DNA of 64,000 nucleotides from Chitinophagaceae bacterium (GCA_016720825.1 JADKJV010000008.1:62001-126000); one strand, 5' to 3'; positions 10,637-19,681 are shown, counted from the first letter of the stretch. Notes: a model not told the origin generated them from the sequence alone. Translations and numbers: made by a program.

Positions 10637-11769
10637 TCAGGCTTTGGGGAGCAGGGTTTTACGAACTTCATGCGCCTGTTTCACCAGGTTCTTTTGCTGG
10701 TGCGCCAGCAGGGTTACATGCCCCATTTTGCGCCCGGGCCGGGTTTCGGCTTTACCGTATAAATGCACAAACGCATTTTCCATGGATAAAACCTTGTCCA
10801 AACCCTCATATTTCACAGGTCCGCTGAATCCTTCCGCACCGATGATGTTTACCATCAAAGAAGCATGTAATAAATGCGGATCACCCAACGGATAGCCCGC
10901 CAGGATGCGGATCAGCATATCAAACTGTGAACAGGCATGGGCTTCAATGGTATGGTGACCGCTGTTATGCACCCGTGGAGCCGTTTCATTTACGAGTACC
11001 TGTCCCTGGTTATAGAGGAACATTTCCACTGCAAACAATCCAGGTGATTTGAAATTTTTAGCTACAGAACGCGCGATGGCTTCCACACGCCAGAGCGTTT
11101 TTTCATCAATATCGGCGGGACAAAGCTGGAAGTCCAGCAGATTCAAAACCTGATCAAACATCATTTCAACGGGAGGGTAAAGGGCCGTATTACCAGCCCG
11201 GTCTACCGCCACCAGTTGCGCAATTTCTTTTTTGATATCCACCATTTTTTCCAGGATACCGGGGGCGGAGTGCACGTCGTTTATCGCTTCCCGGTTTTTG
11301 ATCAGTTGTACCCCTTTGCCGTCATAACCACCTTCGGCGGTTTTAAAAACGGCGGGCAGCATGTATTCGTGTTCAGCAATGTCGGTGCGGTTACCCACAA
11401 TTACATGCGGGGAAGTGGGGATCTGGTGATTATCGTAATACTGTTTTTGTAAGATCTTGTTTTTAATCGTGCGCAGTACAGCCGGTTTCGGAATAATCTC
11501 AAGTCCTTCTTCTTCCAGTTTTTCAAGTGCATCAATATTCACATGTTCGATTTCGATAGTCAGCACATCCACTTTTTCCCGAAGTTGTACACTGCATCAA
11601 AGTTGTTGATATCGCCCTGGACATAGTGTGTACAGAGTCTGGCCGCCGGGCACTGGGGGTCAATATCCAGTACATAGGTTTCGATGGGATAATTGGCGGC
11701 TTCCTGCAGCATCATCCGGCCAAGCTGGCCTCCTCCAAGGATGCCGATTTTTTTTGGGGTCGTGGGCAT
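10637..11769 (-). CDS. purK: N5-carboxyaminoimidazole ribonucleotide synthase PurK, one frameshift
   Basis: 377 residues once one A is restored to an A-run at 11573-11580, which joins 'FDAVYNFGKK' to 'VDVLTIEIEHVN'. It makes N5-CAIR from AIR, bicarbonate and ATP. The N-terminal nucleotide-binding 'IGILGGGQLGRMM' is followed by an ATP-grasp domain with 'VFKTAEGGYDGKG' and 'VNETAPRVHNSGH'. The start at 11769 is chosen because a TATCTTTG box ends three bases upstream; an earlier in-frame ATG at 11802 lies before that box. It is divergent from the hppD region. Confidence 0.94.
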
Positions 11770-11772
11770 GCG

Positions 11773-11780
11773 CAAAGATA
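11773..11780 (-). promoter_or_regulatory. -7 box TATCTTTG of purK
   Basis: It matches the Bacteroidota TAnnTTTG consensus exactly and ends 3 bases before the purK ATG, implying a leaderless or nearly leaderless message. No clear -33 TTTG was found. Confidence 0.6.
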
Positions 11781-11809
11781 AAAACCCGGGGGAGTTTCCC
11801 ATTAGTTTT

Positions 11810-11817
11810 TAACTTTG
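11810..11817 (+). promoter_or_regulatory. -7 box TAACTTTG upstream of the small ORF and hppD
   Basis: TAnnTTTG match on the plus strand, 4 bases before the ATG of a 29-codon ORF (11822) and 160 bases before hppD. It faces away from the purK promoter 30 bases away, so this is a compact divergent promoter region. Confidence 0.5.
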
Positions 11818-11821
11818 GCCC

Positions 11822-11911
11822 ATGCAGCCCGATTTCCCGCATAAACACTTCACCGATAAACGGGGCCATTTCAGCCTGCTGATGGAGGCATTGGCCATGG
11901 ATCACTGCTGA
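11822..11911 (+). CDS. Possible 29-residue small ORF ahead of hppD
   Basis: ATG at 11822, TGA at 11909. The peptide starts 'MQPDFPHKHF' and ends 'ALAMDHC', with no Tyr or Phe run that would suggest an attenuator. Its only support is position: the start is 4 bases after a good -7 box and the ORF ends 65 bases before hppD. It could be a real micropeptide, a leader peptide or chance. Confidence 0.25.
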   Translation: MQPDFPHKHFTDKRGHFSLLMEALAMDHC

Positions 11912-11976
11912 TGAAATGAAAGCAAAACCTGATTGACATCATTTCAAACCCGCCCCGGGCAGGGGAACTCCCAAAC

Positions 11977-13110
11977 ATGAATACGATACTTGCACCAGAT
12001 CAATCCCTGGTAAACGCCAACGATTTCCTCCCGCTGGAAGGAACCGATTATGTTGAATTTTATGTGGGCAATGCCAAACAGGCCGCCCATTATTATATGA
12101 GTGCCTTTGGTTTCCAGGCACTGGCTTATGCCGGTCCGGAAACCGGTTTAAAAGACCGTGTCAGTTATGTAGTACGCCAGCATAAGCTGACTTTCATGCT
12201 CACCACGCCGCTGCGTACCAACAATCCCATTGCGGATCATATTTACAAACATGGTGATGGCGTAAAAGTGCTGGCCCTGCGCGTACCCGATGCGGCCCTT
12301 GCCTGGAAAGAAACTACCGCGCGTGGTGCATCATCATCCATGGAGCCCGTTTCTTTGAAAGATGAAGGCGGGGAAGTGGTCATGAGCGGCATCCACACCT
12401 ACGGCGATACGCTGCATTTATTTATTGAAAGGAAAAATTACAACGGTGTGTTTATGCCCGGTTTCCGCGCCTGGTCGAATCCGCTTTTTGCACCAGCTGA
12501 TACCGGTTTGTTATATGTTGACCATTGCGTGGGCAATGTAGACTGGAACCAGATGAATCCCCGCGTAAAATTTTATGAAGAGGTGATGGGCTTCAAAAAC
12601 ATCCTGTCATTTGATGATGAAGATATTTCCACAGAATATTCCGCCCTCATGAGTAAAGTAATGAGCAGTGGCAATGGTTATGTGAAATTCCCCATCAATG
12701 AACCTGCTGAAGGAAAGAAAAAATCACAGGTGGAAGAATTCCTCGATTTCTACCAGGGAGAAGGGGTGCAGCATGTGGCCATGGCAACAAACGATATTGT
12801 AAAAACGGTCAAAGACCTGATGAGCCGCGGTGTGGAATTCCTGAAAGTGCCTTCATCATATTATGAAGATTTACTGAGCCGTGTAGGGAAAATTGATGAA
12901 GACCTGGAGCCGCTGCGTGAACTGGGTATTCTGGTTGACCGGGATAATGAAGGGTATTTATTGCAGCTCTTCAGTAAGCCTGTAGAAGACAGGCCCACAT
13001 TATTTTTTGAAATCATACAACGGAAGGGGGCGAAGAGCTTTGGGAAGGGGAATTTTAAGGCCTTATTTGAAGCGATAGAAAGGGAACAAGAGGCTCGGGG
13101 AAACTTATAG
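11977..13110 (+). CDS. hppD: 4-hydroxyphenylpyruvate dioxygenase
   Basis: 377 residues. It converts 4-hydroxyphenylpyruvate to homogentisate in tyrosine breakdown. There are two vicinal-oxygen-chelate halves; the first ('VEFYVGNAKQAAHYYMSAFG') is the non-metal half. Iron ligands are His183 in 'LLYVDHCVGNVD', His266 in 'GVQHVAMATND' and Glu345 in 'FFEIIQRKG'. The length is typical. No other tyrosine-catabolism gene (hmgA, fahA) is beside it. A repeat hairpin follows the stop. Confidence 0.97.
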   Translation: MNTILAPDQSLVNANDFLPLEGTDYVEFYVGNAKQAAHYYMSAFGFQALAYAGPETGLKDRVSYVVRQHKLTFMLTTPLRTNNPIADHIYKHGDGVKVLALRVPDAALAWKETTARGASSSMEPVSLKDEGGEVVMSGIHTYGDTLHLFIERKNYNGVFMPGFRAWSNPLFAPADTGLLYVDHCVGNVDWNQMNPRVKFYEEVMGFKNILSFDDEDISTEYSALMSKVMSSGNGYVKFPINEPAEGKKKSQVEEFLDFYQGEGVQHVAMATNDIVKTVKDLMSRGVEFLKVPSSYYEDLLSRVGKIDEDLEPLRELGILVDRDNEGYLLQLFSKPVEDRPTLFFEIIQRKGAKSFGKGNFKALFEAIEREQEARGNL

Positions 13111-13124
13111 TGAGACTTGCGTAA

Positions 13125-13220
13125 TTTAACCACAAAGCACACAAAGGTTAAACAAAGGCCACAAAGAGTTACACTTTGTGGCCTTAGTGTATTCCTTTGT
13201 GGGCTTAGTGGTTAAAAAAA
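13125..13220. repeat. Long palindromic CACAAAG-family element after hppD
   Basis: The outer arms are TTTAACCAC and GTGGTTAAA. The inner arms AGGCCACAAAG and CTTTGTGGCCT pair perfectly over 11 bases. An A run follows on the plus strand. It begins about 15 bases after the hppD stop. Related elements occur at 642, 14549, 17236, 22200 and 28213. Confidence 0.8.
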
Positions 13221-13295
13221 ACAATCAAATGTTAAATCCACACCTGTGGAAAACTGCCCACCCCTCAAAACCCGTTTCCGGTAGCCAGTTTACTG

Positions 13296-13303
13296 TATCT
13301 TTA
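13296..13303 (+). promoter_or_regulatory. -7 box TATCTTTA upstream of the L,D-transpeptidase gene
   Basis: One mismatch to TAnnTTTG; 42 bases before the ATG at 13346. Confidence 0.4.
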
Positions 13304-13345
13304 CGGAGATCCTTTTTCCTTCGGTAAAAACTATTCAAGGAACGC

Positions 13346-14537
13346 ATGAAAATAACACTGCTCACGCTGTTTTTTTGCTTATTCGGTGCTGTAGTTACAG
13401 CCCAACCTGCCGTACAGAAAGGCGGGCCGGTGAGCTATACATTTATTGATTACCAGAAATCATTCCCCCGCCCGAGTGAAGCCCTGCAACGCAAGGAGGA
13501 CACCCTCCGCAAGCAGTTTGAAGCCAGGAAACTGAAATGGCCTGCCAATTTTATGTATCTCCGTTCTTTTAAATACGATAGCCAGCTGGAAGTATGGGTG
13601 AAGAATACAGTGGATGAACAATTCCAGTTATTCAAAACGTATAAGATTTGTGCATTGGCCGGTACGCTGGGCCCGAAAAGAATGGAAGGGGATTACCAGG
13701 TGCCTGAAGGATTTTATCACATCAATGAGTTCAATCCCCGGAGTAATTATTATTTATCACTCGGCATTAATTATCCCAATGCGTCAGATAAAATTCTGAG
13801 TGATTCACTCCGCCCCGGCAGTGAAATTTTTATCCATGGCAGTTGTGTAACGGTGGGATGTATTCCGATCACCGACCAGCAGATAGATGAATTGTATATC
13901 CTGGCAGCGCATGCCAAAAACCAGGGACAGGATTTTATCCCGGTGCATATATTCCCCGTTCGTTTCAATGTGCCCCGGAGTGTGAAATTCCTGGAGAACC
14001 TGACCAAAGATGATCCGACGCTGAAAAAATTTGCCGACCGGATGGAAGATGCGTTTGATTATTTTGATAAATACAAACAGGTGCCGGTTGTACTGATCGG
14101 GGAGAAGGGCGAGTATTTTGTAAACAATGCGCCGCCCGCAAACCCAAAGACCTGATTGCCAGGACGCCAAACCTGTTAAAAAAATACCAGCTATTCACCG
14201 TACACGCGATGTAGGTGTGCTGGCCACCAGCGTACACCAATGGCCGCAGTTCCCCGGTGGTGCCGAAGCATTCTCGCATTACCTGGATAAACTGGGTAAG
14301 GATATGGTTACCTTATTACCAGTAGGTGTCCGTAAAATTTATGTACAGGTGGAATTCATTGTTGACAGTGATGGCGTGCCTGTAAATATCAAAGTATTAA
14401 AAGGGCTGGATGATGTGGATTTCAATGATGAGCTGATAAACCGCATGGAGAAGATGGGAACGTGGAAGCCGGCGATGCTAAATGATAAACCGGTGGCGAA
14501 GAAAATGATACAGACGGTGACGGTGGCCGTAGAGTAA
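13346..14537 (+). CDS. Exported L,D-transpeptidase (YafK-like) fused to a TonB C-terminal domain, one frameshift
   Basis: About 396 residues after removing one C in a C-run near 14134. The signal peptide 'LFFCLFGAVVTAQ' is followed by a YkuD/YafK-type domain (about 60-235). Its active-site block is 'FIHGSCVTVGCIPITDQQID', with the family His and Cys. After a short Pro-rich linker comes a TonB C-terminal fold ('EFIVDSDGVPVNIKVLKG', 'PAMLNDKPVAKKM'). YafK-like enzymes act on peptidoglycan or its link to lipoprotein. Without the repair the gene would be two ORFs overlapping by 29 bases; I prefer one protein because the second part lacks any signal peptide or membrane anchor. Confidence 0.8.
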
Positions 14538-14548
14538 AAAAAATATTT

Positions 14549-14700
14549 AACCACTAGGTTCACTAAGATTATACAGAAAGGCCACAAAGGTATTCCCTTT
14601 GTGGCCTTTCTGTGCCCGCCGTGCGCCTATGCTGAAGCTTCGGCGCAAGCATAAGCGAAGCGTAGGAGGGTGTTTTTCTTAGTGCACTTTGTGGTTATGT
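14549..14700. repeat. CACAAAG-family element with a 17 bp perfect hairpin
   Basis: 14574-14590 and 14596-14612 are perfect complements over 17 bases with a 5-base loop. A GC-rich segment with 'GAAGCTTCGG' and 'GCGAAGCG' follows (14628-14670), and GTGGTTA closes the element against AACCAC at its left end. It fills the gap between the convergent stops of the transpeptidase fusion and aspartokinase. Confidence 0.8.
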
Positions 14701-14702
14701 AT

Positions 14703-15967
14703 TTAAAAATTCCTCATCAACACCTGCACTGTTTCTTTCGTTTGCTGTCTCAATAAAATCTCTTTCCCCGCCGTCATCTTCGCCAGCAACTCATTATTAA
14801 AATGCCTGATCGTCAGCAATTGCAAATCCCGGTTCACATTGATGTCAAGCATATCTGCCGCTGATAATGCCAGTTTCTCAATTTTCTCCGCCCGGTCATC
14901 AAACACCGCCGTAAAATGTTGCACCATTTTGGGTGAGGTTGGGTTTGATATGGAGTTGCCGAATAACTGGTAGAGATGTCCCACATGTTGTTCCCCGATG
15001 AATGAGAAATCAGTTGTTTTGAATTCCAGCATGACCTGCCGGTCTTTTAAAACGATTATAGGTGGAAGGTTATGGACAATGCCGTTGTGAATGACTGTGC
15101 CCGGTAAAGAAGGATCCAGGAAACATTTTACATGCAGGGGAATGTTCTTATTCTGTAACGGCTTGATGGTTTTTGGGTGGATCACCTGTGCACCGTAATA
15201 AGCCATTTCGATCACTTCGTTATAACTCAGCTCCGCAATCGGCACGGCATCGGGGAATTGCTTGGGATCGGCGTTCATCACACTTTCCACATCTTTCCAG
15301 ATGCTGAGGCTTTTGGCATCAAGCAGGTTGGCAAAAACGGCTGCGGTATAATCACTGCCTTCGCGGCCCAGGGTGGTGCTTTCATTTTCATCAGTAGAGC
15401 CGATAAAGCCCTGGGTGATCACGATCCGGTGTTGCTCCAGTGCCGGCTTGATCACTTCATGCACTTGTGTGGTGGTGTAAGTCCAGTCAATATCCGCATC
15501 CCTGAAATCATCATCGGTGCGGATGATATCCCGCACGTCCAGCCATTGGTTGGCAAGACCTGATTCTGCCAGGAATGCGCTGACAATAGCAGTCGAAAAT
15601 AATTCCCCGGTACAAACAATCTGGTCGTAATAATAATCATAATCCCTCACCGGTTTATCATGCAGCAGCCATTCCACTTCAGTAAAGAAATTCTGGAGGG
15701 CTTCCTCACAGGGATTGTAATGGGTTACCAGCAGGTATTTGGCAGTGGTGAGGTGTTGTTCTTTGACTTGTGAGAATAAGGCAAGGGCTTCGTCTTTTTG
15801 CCGGCATAAAAAGCATCTGTTACTTTCTCCAGGGCATTGGTGGTTTTGCCCATAGCTGAAATGATAATCATCAGGGGTTCATCGGGGTATTGGCGCAGGA
15901 TATCTGCGAGGTTTTTGACCCTGTCTACACTGTTAACGGATGCGCCGCCGAATTTGAAAACTTTCAT
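14703..15967 (-). CDS. lysC: Aspartate kinase, one frameshift
   Basis: About 421 residues once one A is restored at 15799-15808. The repaired stretch reads 'AGKKDEALALFSQVKEQHLT' and then 'TTAKYLLVTHYNPCEEALQ'. It phosphorylates aspartate, the first step to lysine, threonine and methionine. Motifs are 'MKVFKFGGASV' (start), 'GFIGSTDENESTTLGREGSD' (substrate/ATP loop) and a C-terminal ACT region from about residue 300, where 'VMLEFKTTDFSFIGEQHVG' lies. The start at 15967 is 16 bases after a TATCTTTG box. It is monofunctional: no homoserine dehydrogenase part is present. Confidence 0.94.
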
Positions 15968-15983
15968 GAAATTGAATGTGCGG

Positions 15984-15991
15984 CAAAGATA
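15984..15991 (-). promoter_or_regulatory. -7 box TATCTTTG of the aspartokinase gene
   Basis: Exact TAnnTTTG match on the minus strand, 16 bases before the ATG at 15967. Confidence 0.6.
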
Positions 15992-16052
15992 AAGACTGGT
16001 TGTGTTCTCTTTACGCAATTCTTTACTTGTTGGGATTTCCGGCTTTTGTAAA

Positions 16053-16131
16053 CCCTTTGCGTCTTAGCGTCTTTGCGGTTACTGTATTTGTATTAAATAC
16101 AATTACCGCAAAGACGCAAAGGCGCAAAGGG
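16053..16131. repeat. Long inverted repeat of CGCAAAG(A/G) octamers
   Basis: The left arm (from CCCTTTGCG) and right arm (to CGCAAAGGG) pair over about 35 bases with four mismatches around a short AT-rich loop. It lies between the divergent aspartokinase and fbp genes, so here it is 5' of both and not at a gene end. Confidence 0.8.
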
Positions 16132-16194
16132 AGGAACTAAATCAGAAAAATCATGAAAGAACATGCCTGCGTAAGAACTCTGACAGAACCATCC

Positions 16195-16202
16195 TACATT
16201 TG
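16195..16202 (+). promoter_or_regulatory. -7 box TACATTTG of fbp
   Basis: Exact TAnnTTTG match, 21 bases before the ATG at 16224. Confidence 0.55.
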
Positions 16203-16223
16203 CCTTAACCATTGCCCAATCAT

Positions 16224-17237
16224 ATGAATGTTAACAGAACCATCCAGACGCTCGACGAATTCACCATCCAGCAGCTCCGCGATTTCCCCAACGCCACAGG
16301 TGAATTATCCAATTTACTCCGCAACATCGGCCTGGCCGCCAAGCGGATCAACACCGAAGTAAACAAAGCCGGTCTCGTGGATATCCTGGGTGATGCCGGC
16401 AATATCAACGTACAGGGGGAGGAAGTGAAAAAACTGGATGTATATGCCAACGACCAGATGGTGCGTGTGCTGCAGCATGGTATCAGCTGTGCCGGTATCG
16501 CATCTGAAGAACTGGATGATTTTGTAGCCTTCGATGATGAGAAAAGCGTGAAGTCGAAATATGTCTGCCTCTTCGATCCCCTCGATGGCAGCAGCAATAT
16601 TGATGTGAATGTTTCTATCGGAACCATTTTCAGTGTGTACCCGCGGGTAACGCCTGTGGGCACTGTGGTGACAAAAGAAGATTTTTTACAGCCCGGTATC
16701 AAACAGGTGGCAGCCGGTTATATAGTCTATGGTTCATCCACGATGATGGTGTATGCCACACGCCGCGGCGTGAATGGTTTCACCCTTGATCCATCCATCG
16801 GTGAATTCACCATGAGCCATCCCGATATCAAATGTCCCGAGACTGGTAAAATGTACTCGGTAAACCATGGCAATTTTTTCGAATACAGCAAACCGGTGCA
16901 GCAATACATCACAGCCTGCCAGAAAAAAGACAAGACCAACGGCGGGCCATACACCCAGCGCTATATCGGCAGCATGGTATCCGATGTGCACCGCAACCTG
17001 ATCCGCGGTGGCATCTTCCTGTATCCGGGAACCACGTCAAAACCCAAAGGCAAACTCCGGTTGTTATATGAAAGCAATCCCTTTGCATTTATTGTAACCG
17101 TGGCAGGGGGGAAGGCGACGAATGGGAAAATCCCCATACTGGATGTGGTGCCGACTGAACTGCATGAGCGGACGCCGTTCTTCGTGGGGAGTATCAGGAT
17201 GATGGAAGAACTGGAGACTTATCTTCAAAATACATAA
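16224..17237 (+). CDS. fbp: Fructose-1,6-bisphosphatase class I
   Basis: 337 residues. It hydrolyses fructose-1,6-bisphosphate in gluconeogenesis. The metal/active-site signature 'LFDPLDGSSNIDVN' lies near residues 117-130, and 'SEELDD' and 'NPFAFIVTVAGGKATNGK' fit class I FBPase. I use the ATG at 16224 because it follows the promoter; an in-frame TTG lies 12 bases earlier. The stop codon TAA is the first base triplet of the CACAAAG-type repeat that follows. Confidence 0.97.
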   Translation: MNVNRTIQTLDEFTIQQLRDFPNATGELSNLLRNIGLAAKRINTEVNKAGLVDILGDAGNINVQGEEVKKLDVYANDQMVRVLQHGISCAGIASEELDDFVAFDDEKSVKSKYVCLFDPLDGSSNIDVNVSIGTIFSVYPRVTPVGTVVTKEDFLQPGIKQVAAGYIVYGSSTMMVYATRRGVNGFTLDPSIGEFTMSHPDIKCPETGKMYSVNHGNFFEYSKPVQQYITACQKKDKTNGGPYTQRYIGSMVSDVHRNLIRGGIFLYPGTTSKPKGKLRLLYESNPFAFIVTVAGGKATNGKIPILDVVPTELHERTPFFVGSIRMMEELETYLQNT

Positions 17238-17310
17238 CCACAAAGGCCACAAAGTTCTTCCCGTTGTGCACTTTGTGTATTTCTTTGTGGGCTTAGTGGT
17301 AAAAAAAAAG
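17236..17310. repeat. CACAAAG-family palindromic element after fbp
   Basis: AACCACAAAGG and a 'CTTTGTGGGCTTAGTGGT' right arm enclose CACAAAG/CTTTGTG units, ending in a run of nine A. It starts within the fbp stop codon. Confidence 0.75.
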
Positions 17311-17330
17311 CATCTTTTTGCCGAACGACT

Positions 17331-17338
17331 TATCTTTA
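17331..17338 (+). promoter_or_regulatory. -7 box TATCTTTA of the ABC ATPase operon
   Basis: One mismatch to TAnnTTTG; 7 bases before the ATG at 17346. Confidence 0.45.
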
Positions 17339-17345
17339 CTCCCTC

Positions 17346-18107
17346 ATGGCAAATACCATCATTTCAGTCAATAACCTCGTCAAAAACTACGGAACCTTCC
17401 AGGCCGTCAAAGGCATCAGCTTTGAAGTCATGGAAGGCGAGATATTCGGTTTACTCGGCCCCAATGGTGCCGGTAAATCCACCACGCTTGAGATTATTGA
17501 AACACTGCGGGAGAAAACAAGCGGTGAAGTTATTGTGGACGGACTGAACCTCGACAAGCAACCCAATGAGATCAAGAAGATCATCGGGGTGCAATTGCAA
17601 ACCAGCGGGTTTTATCCCGGACTGAATTTGCTGCAGCTGATTGAACTGTTTTGCGGATTATATAACCGCCATGTAGATCCGATGGAATTGCTGGATATGG
17701 TTAATCTCCGCGACAAAGCCAAATCAAAAGTGAAAGAACTGAGCGGCGGCCAGAAACAACGTTTCTCTGTGGCCACCACACTGATCAATAATCCACGCAT
17801 CATTTTCCTGGATGAACCGACCACAGGTTTGGATCCCCAGGCCCGTCGCAGTTTATGGGAACTGGTAAAAAATATCAGGCAGCGCGGTACAACGGTTATC
17901 ATCACTACGCATTACATGGATGAGGCAGAATACCTCTGTGACCGGGTGGCCATTATTGATTCCGGTAAAATTGTAGCGATGGATAACCCCGATGCACTCA
18001 TTGATAAACTGGTGGCTTCGGGTTTTGAAAGACCTAAGGAAATGAAACTGGCCAATCTGGAGGATGTATTTATCAAACTCACCGGACATTCATTAAGAGA
18101 AGACTAA
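17346..18107 (+). CDS. ABC transporter ATP-binding protein (ABC-2/drug type), no permease nearby
   Basis: 253 residues. Walker A 'GPNGAGKST' (about 38-46), signature 'LSGGQKQR' (about 132-139) and Walker B 'IIFLDEPTTGLDP' (about 153) are intact. The type resembles CcmA/NodI/DrrA ATPases that pair with a separate ABC-2 permease. No permease is in the operon: the next genes are an FKBP isomerase (4 bases on), BstA and NUDIX. The partner must be elsewhere, so the transported substrate is unknown. Confidence 0.93.
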   Translation: MANTIISVNNLVKNYGTFQAVKGISFEVMEGEIFGLLGPNGAGKSTTLEIIETLREKTSGEVIVDGLNLDKQPNEIKKIIGVQLQTSGFYPGLNLLQLIELFCGLYNRHVDPMELLDMVNLRDKAKSKVKELSGGQKQRFSVATTLINNPRIIFLDEPTTGLDPQARRSLWELVKNIRQRGTTVIITTHYMDEAEYLCDRVAIIDSGKIVAMDNPDALIDKLVASGFERPKEMKLANLEDVFIKLTGHSLRED

Positions 18108-18111
18108 CTAT

Positions 18112-18546
18112 ATGAGCTTACAGGATAAATTAAAACAATTCATGGGTAACAAATTGCAAGAAGAAAAAGATGCAGGGATTGCGTTCCTGCAACAAAACAA
18201 ATCTGCGGAAGGTGTTGTTGAATTGCCGGAAGGGATTCAGTACTTCGTTGTTAAAGAAGGAACCGGCGTACAGCCAGCGCCTTCGGCCAGTGTAAAAGCA
18301 CATTATAAAGGCAGCCTGCTGAATGGGAAAGAGTTTGACAATTCTTTCAAAAGGGGAGAACCCTTCAGCGCCCCGTTGCGCGCCCTCATCAAAGGCTGGC
18401 AGATTGCCCTGCCATTGATGAAAGCCGGCAGTCACTGGCGCCTGTGGATTCCTTCGGATCTTGCTTATGGCGACCGTGGTGCAGGCCGTGATATCCCCGG
18501 CGGTGCAACGCTGGTATTTGAAGTGGAATTACTGGAAGTACTTTAA
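18112..18546 (+). CDS. FKBP-type peptidyl-prolyl isomerase
   Basis: 144 residues. A short helical N-terminus (1-45) precedes one FKBP domain (about 50-144). Its 'VKAHYKGSLLNGKEFDNSF', 'LPLMKAGSHWRLWIPSDLAY' and 'PGGATLVFEVELLEV' are the conserved blocks of the active pocket. No signal peptide is seen, so it should be cytoplasmic. The N-terminal helices resemble a shortened Mip/FkpA dimerisation part. It is in an operon with the ABC ATPase upstream (4 bases) and BstA downstream (9 bases). Confidence 0.94.
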   Translation: MSLQDKLKQFMGNKLQEEKDAGIAFLQQNKSAEGVVELPEGIQYFVVKEGTGVQPAPSASVKAHYKGSLLNGKEFDNSFKRGEPFSAPLRALIKGWQIALPLMKAGSHWRLWIPSDLAYGDRGAGRDIPGGATLVFEVELLEVL

Positions 18547-18555
18547 TCAATATTT

Positions 18556-19101
18556 ATGTCAATAGTAGCAGCTGCAGATCCCCGCTATCCCATTGGAGTC
18601 TATGAACCCAAACCCTTTTCCATTGAACAGAAAGTGGAATGGCTGGCAGATATTAAATTCCTGCCCCTGCAACTGGAGCAATCCATCCTGAACCTGGATG
18701 AAGAACAACTGCAAACGCCTTACCGCGATGGCGGCTGGACTGTCCACCAGTTAGTGCACCACGTGGCAGATCGTCATATGAATGCTTACTGCCCGTTCAA
18801 ACTCGGCCTGACAGAAGACAATCCCACCATCAGACCTTACGATGAAAAATTATGGGCCGAAATGCATGATGTGCAGAAACTTCCTGTGAATGTTTCACTC
18901 ACCATCCTGCATGCTGTGCATATGCGCTGGTTTGAAGCGATAAAATATGCAACAGATAATGACTGGAATAACCGTACCGTTTATCATCCTGAACATAAAA
19001 AAACCATGCGGCTGTGGTACCTGCTGGGGTTATATGCCTGGCATGGCCGTCACCACGTGGCACATATCACTACATTGCGCGACCGCATGAAATGGTGGTA
19101 A
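18556..19101 (+). CDS. bstA: Bacillithiol transferase BstA / YfiT family (DinB fold)
   Basis: 181 residues. 'DGGWTVHQLVHHVADRHMNA' and C-terminal 'HGRHHVAHI' supply the three His residues of the DinB/YfiT metal site. The YfiT group transfers bacillithiol to electrophiles; the opening 'YPIGVYEP' motif is also typical of it. The presence of bshB1 at 26439 supports a bacillithiol role. It is third in the ABC-FKBP-BstA-NUDIX run. Confidence 0.88.
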   Translation: MSIVAAADPRYPIGVYEPKPFSIEQKVEWLADIKFLPLQLEQSILNLDEEQLQTPYRDGGWTVHQLVHHVADRHMNAYCPFKLGLTEDNPTIRPYDEKLWAEMHDVQKLPVNVSLTILHAVHMRWFEAIKYATDNDWNNRTVYHPEHKKTMRLWYLLGLYAWHGRHHVAHITTLRDRMKWW

Positions 19102-19120
19102 ATCCTCACAAATTTTTTGC

Positions 19121-19681
19121 ATGAAAGATCCGCTGGCCTGGCAAACACTTTCTTCTGAATATATTTTCAAAGACCGATGGTTTACGGTGCGGAAAGATAT
19201 TTGCCTCACACCCGGTGGTGTAACGGTGAATCCATATTATGTATATGAATTCCCGGTTTGGGTGGGTGGCGTTGCAATGACAGCAGACGGTAAATTCATC
19301 ATGGTTCGCCAGTACCGCCATGCGCTGGGCGAAACAGGTATTGAAATCCCCGGTGGCTGTGTGGATGAAGGGGATGCAGATTACCAGTCAGCCATTGCCC
19401 GGGAACTGCTGGAAGAAACCGGCTATACTTTTTCAAAATATGAATACCTGGGCCGCATCTCACCAAATCCTTCCACGAATACAAACCTCCTGCACATGTT
19501 CCTCGCAACAGGTGGTGTGAAAACGAATGAACAATCACTGGATGCCAATGAAGAAATAGATGTTGTGTTGTTATCGGCTGATGATGTAAAAACGCTGCTG
19601 AAAGAAAACAGGATTGTACAGGCTATGCACGTTACGGCCCTTTTTTATGCAATGCAGAAACTGGGCATGATTACCTGGTAA
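19121..19681 (+). CDS. NUDIX hydrolase (ADP-ribose pyrophosphatase-like)
   Basis: 186 residues. The Nudix box 'VDEGDADYQSAIARELLEET' (about 83-102) has the REx2EE core that binds divalent metal. An upstream 'VRQYRHALGETGIEIPGG' matches ADP-ribose pyrophosphatase-type enzymes. The substrate is therefore likely ADP-ribose or another nucleoside diphosphate sugar. Its stop overlaps the convergent folC stop by 11 bases. Confidence 0.92.
   Translation: MKDPLAWQTLSSEYIFKDRWFTVRKDICLTPGGVTVNPYYVYEFPVWVGGVAMTADGKFIMVRQYRHALGETGIEIPGGCVDEGDADYQSAIARELLEETGYTFSKYEYLGRISPNPSTNTNLLHMFLATGGVKTNEQSLDANEEIDVVLLSADDVKTLLKENRIVQAMHVTALFYAMQKLGMITW

Noticed and set aside
14127..14537. Separate TonB-domain gene starting at 14127
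   Set aside because: It would lack a signal peptide or membrane anchor and overlaps the transpeptidase by 29 bases; a single C-run indel explains both parts as one protein.
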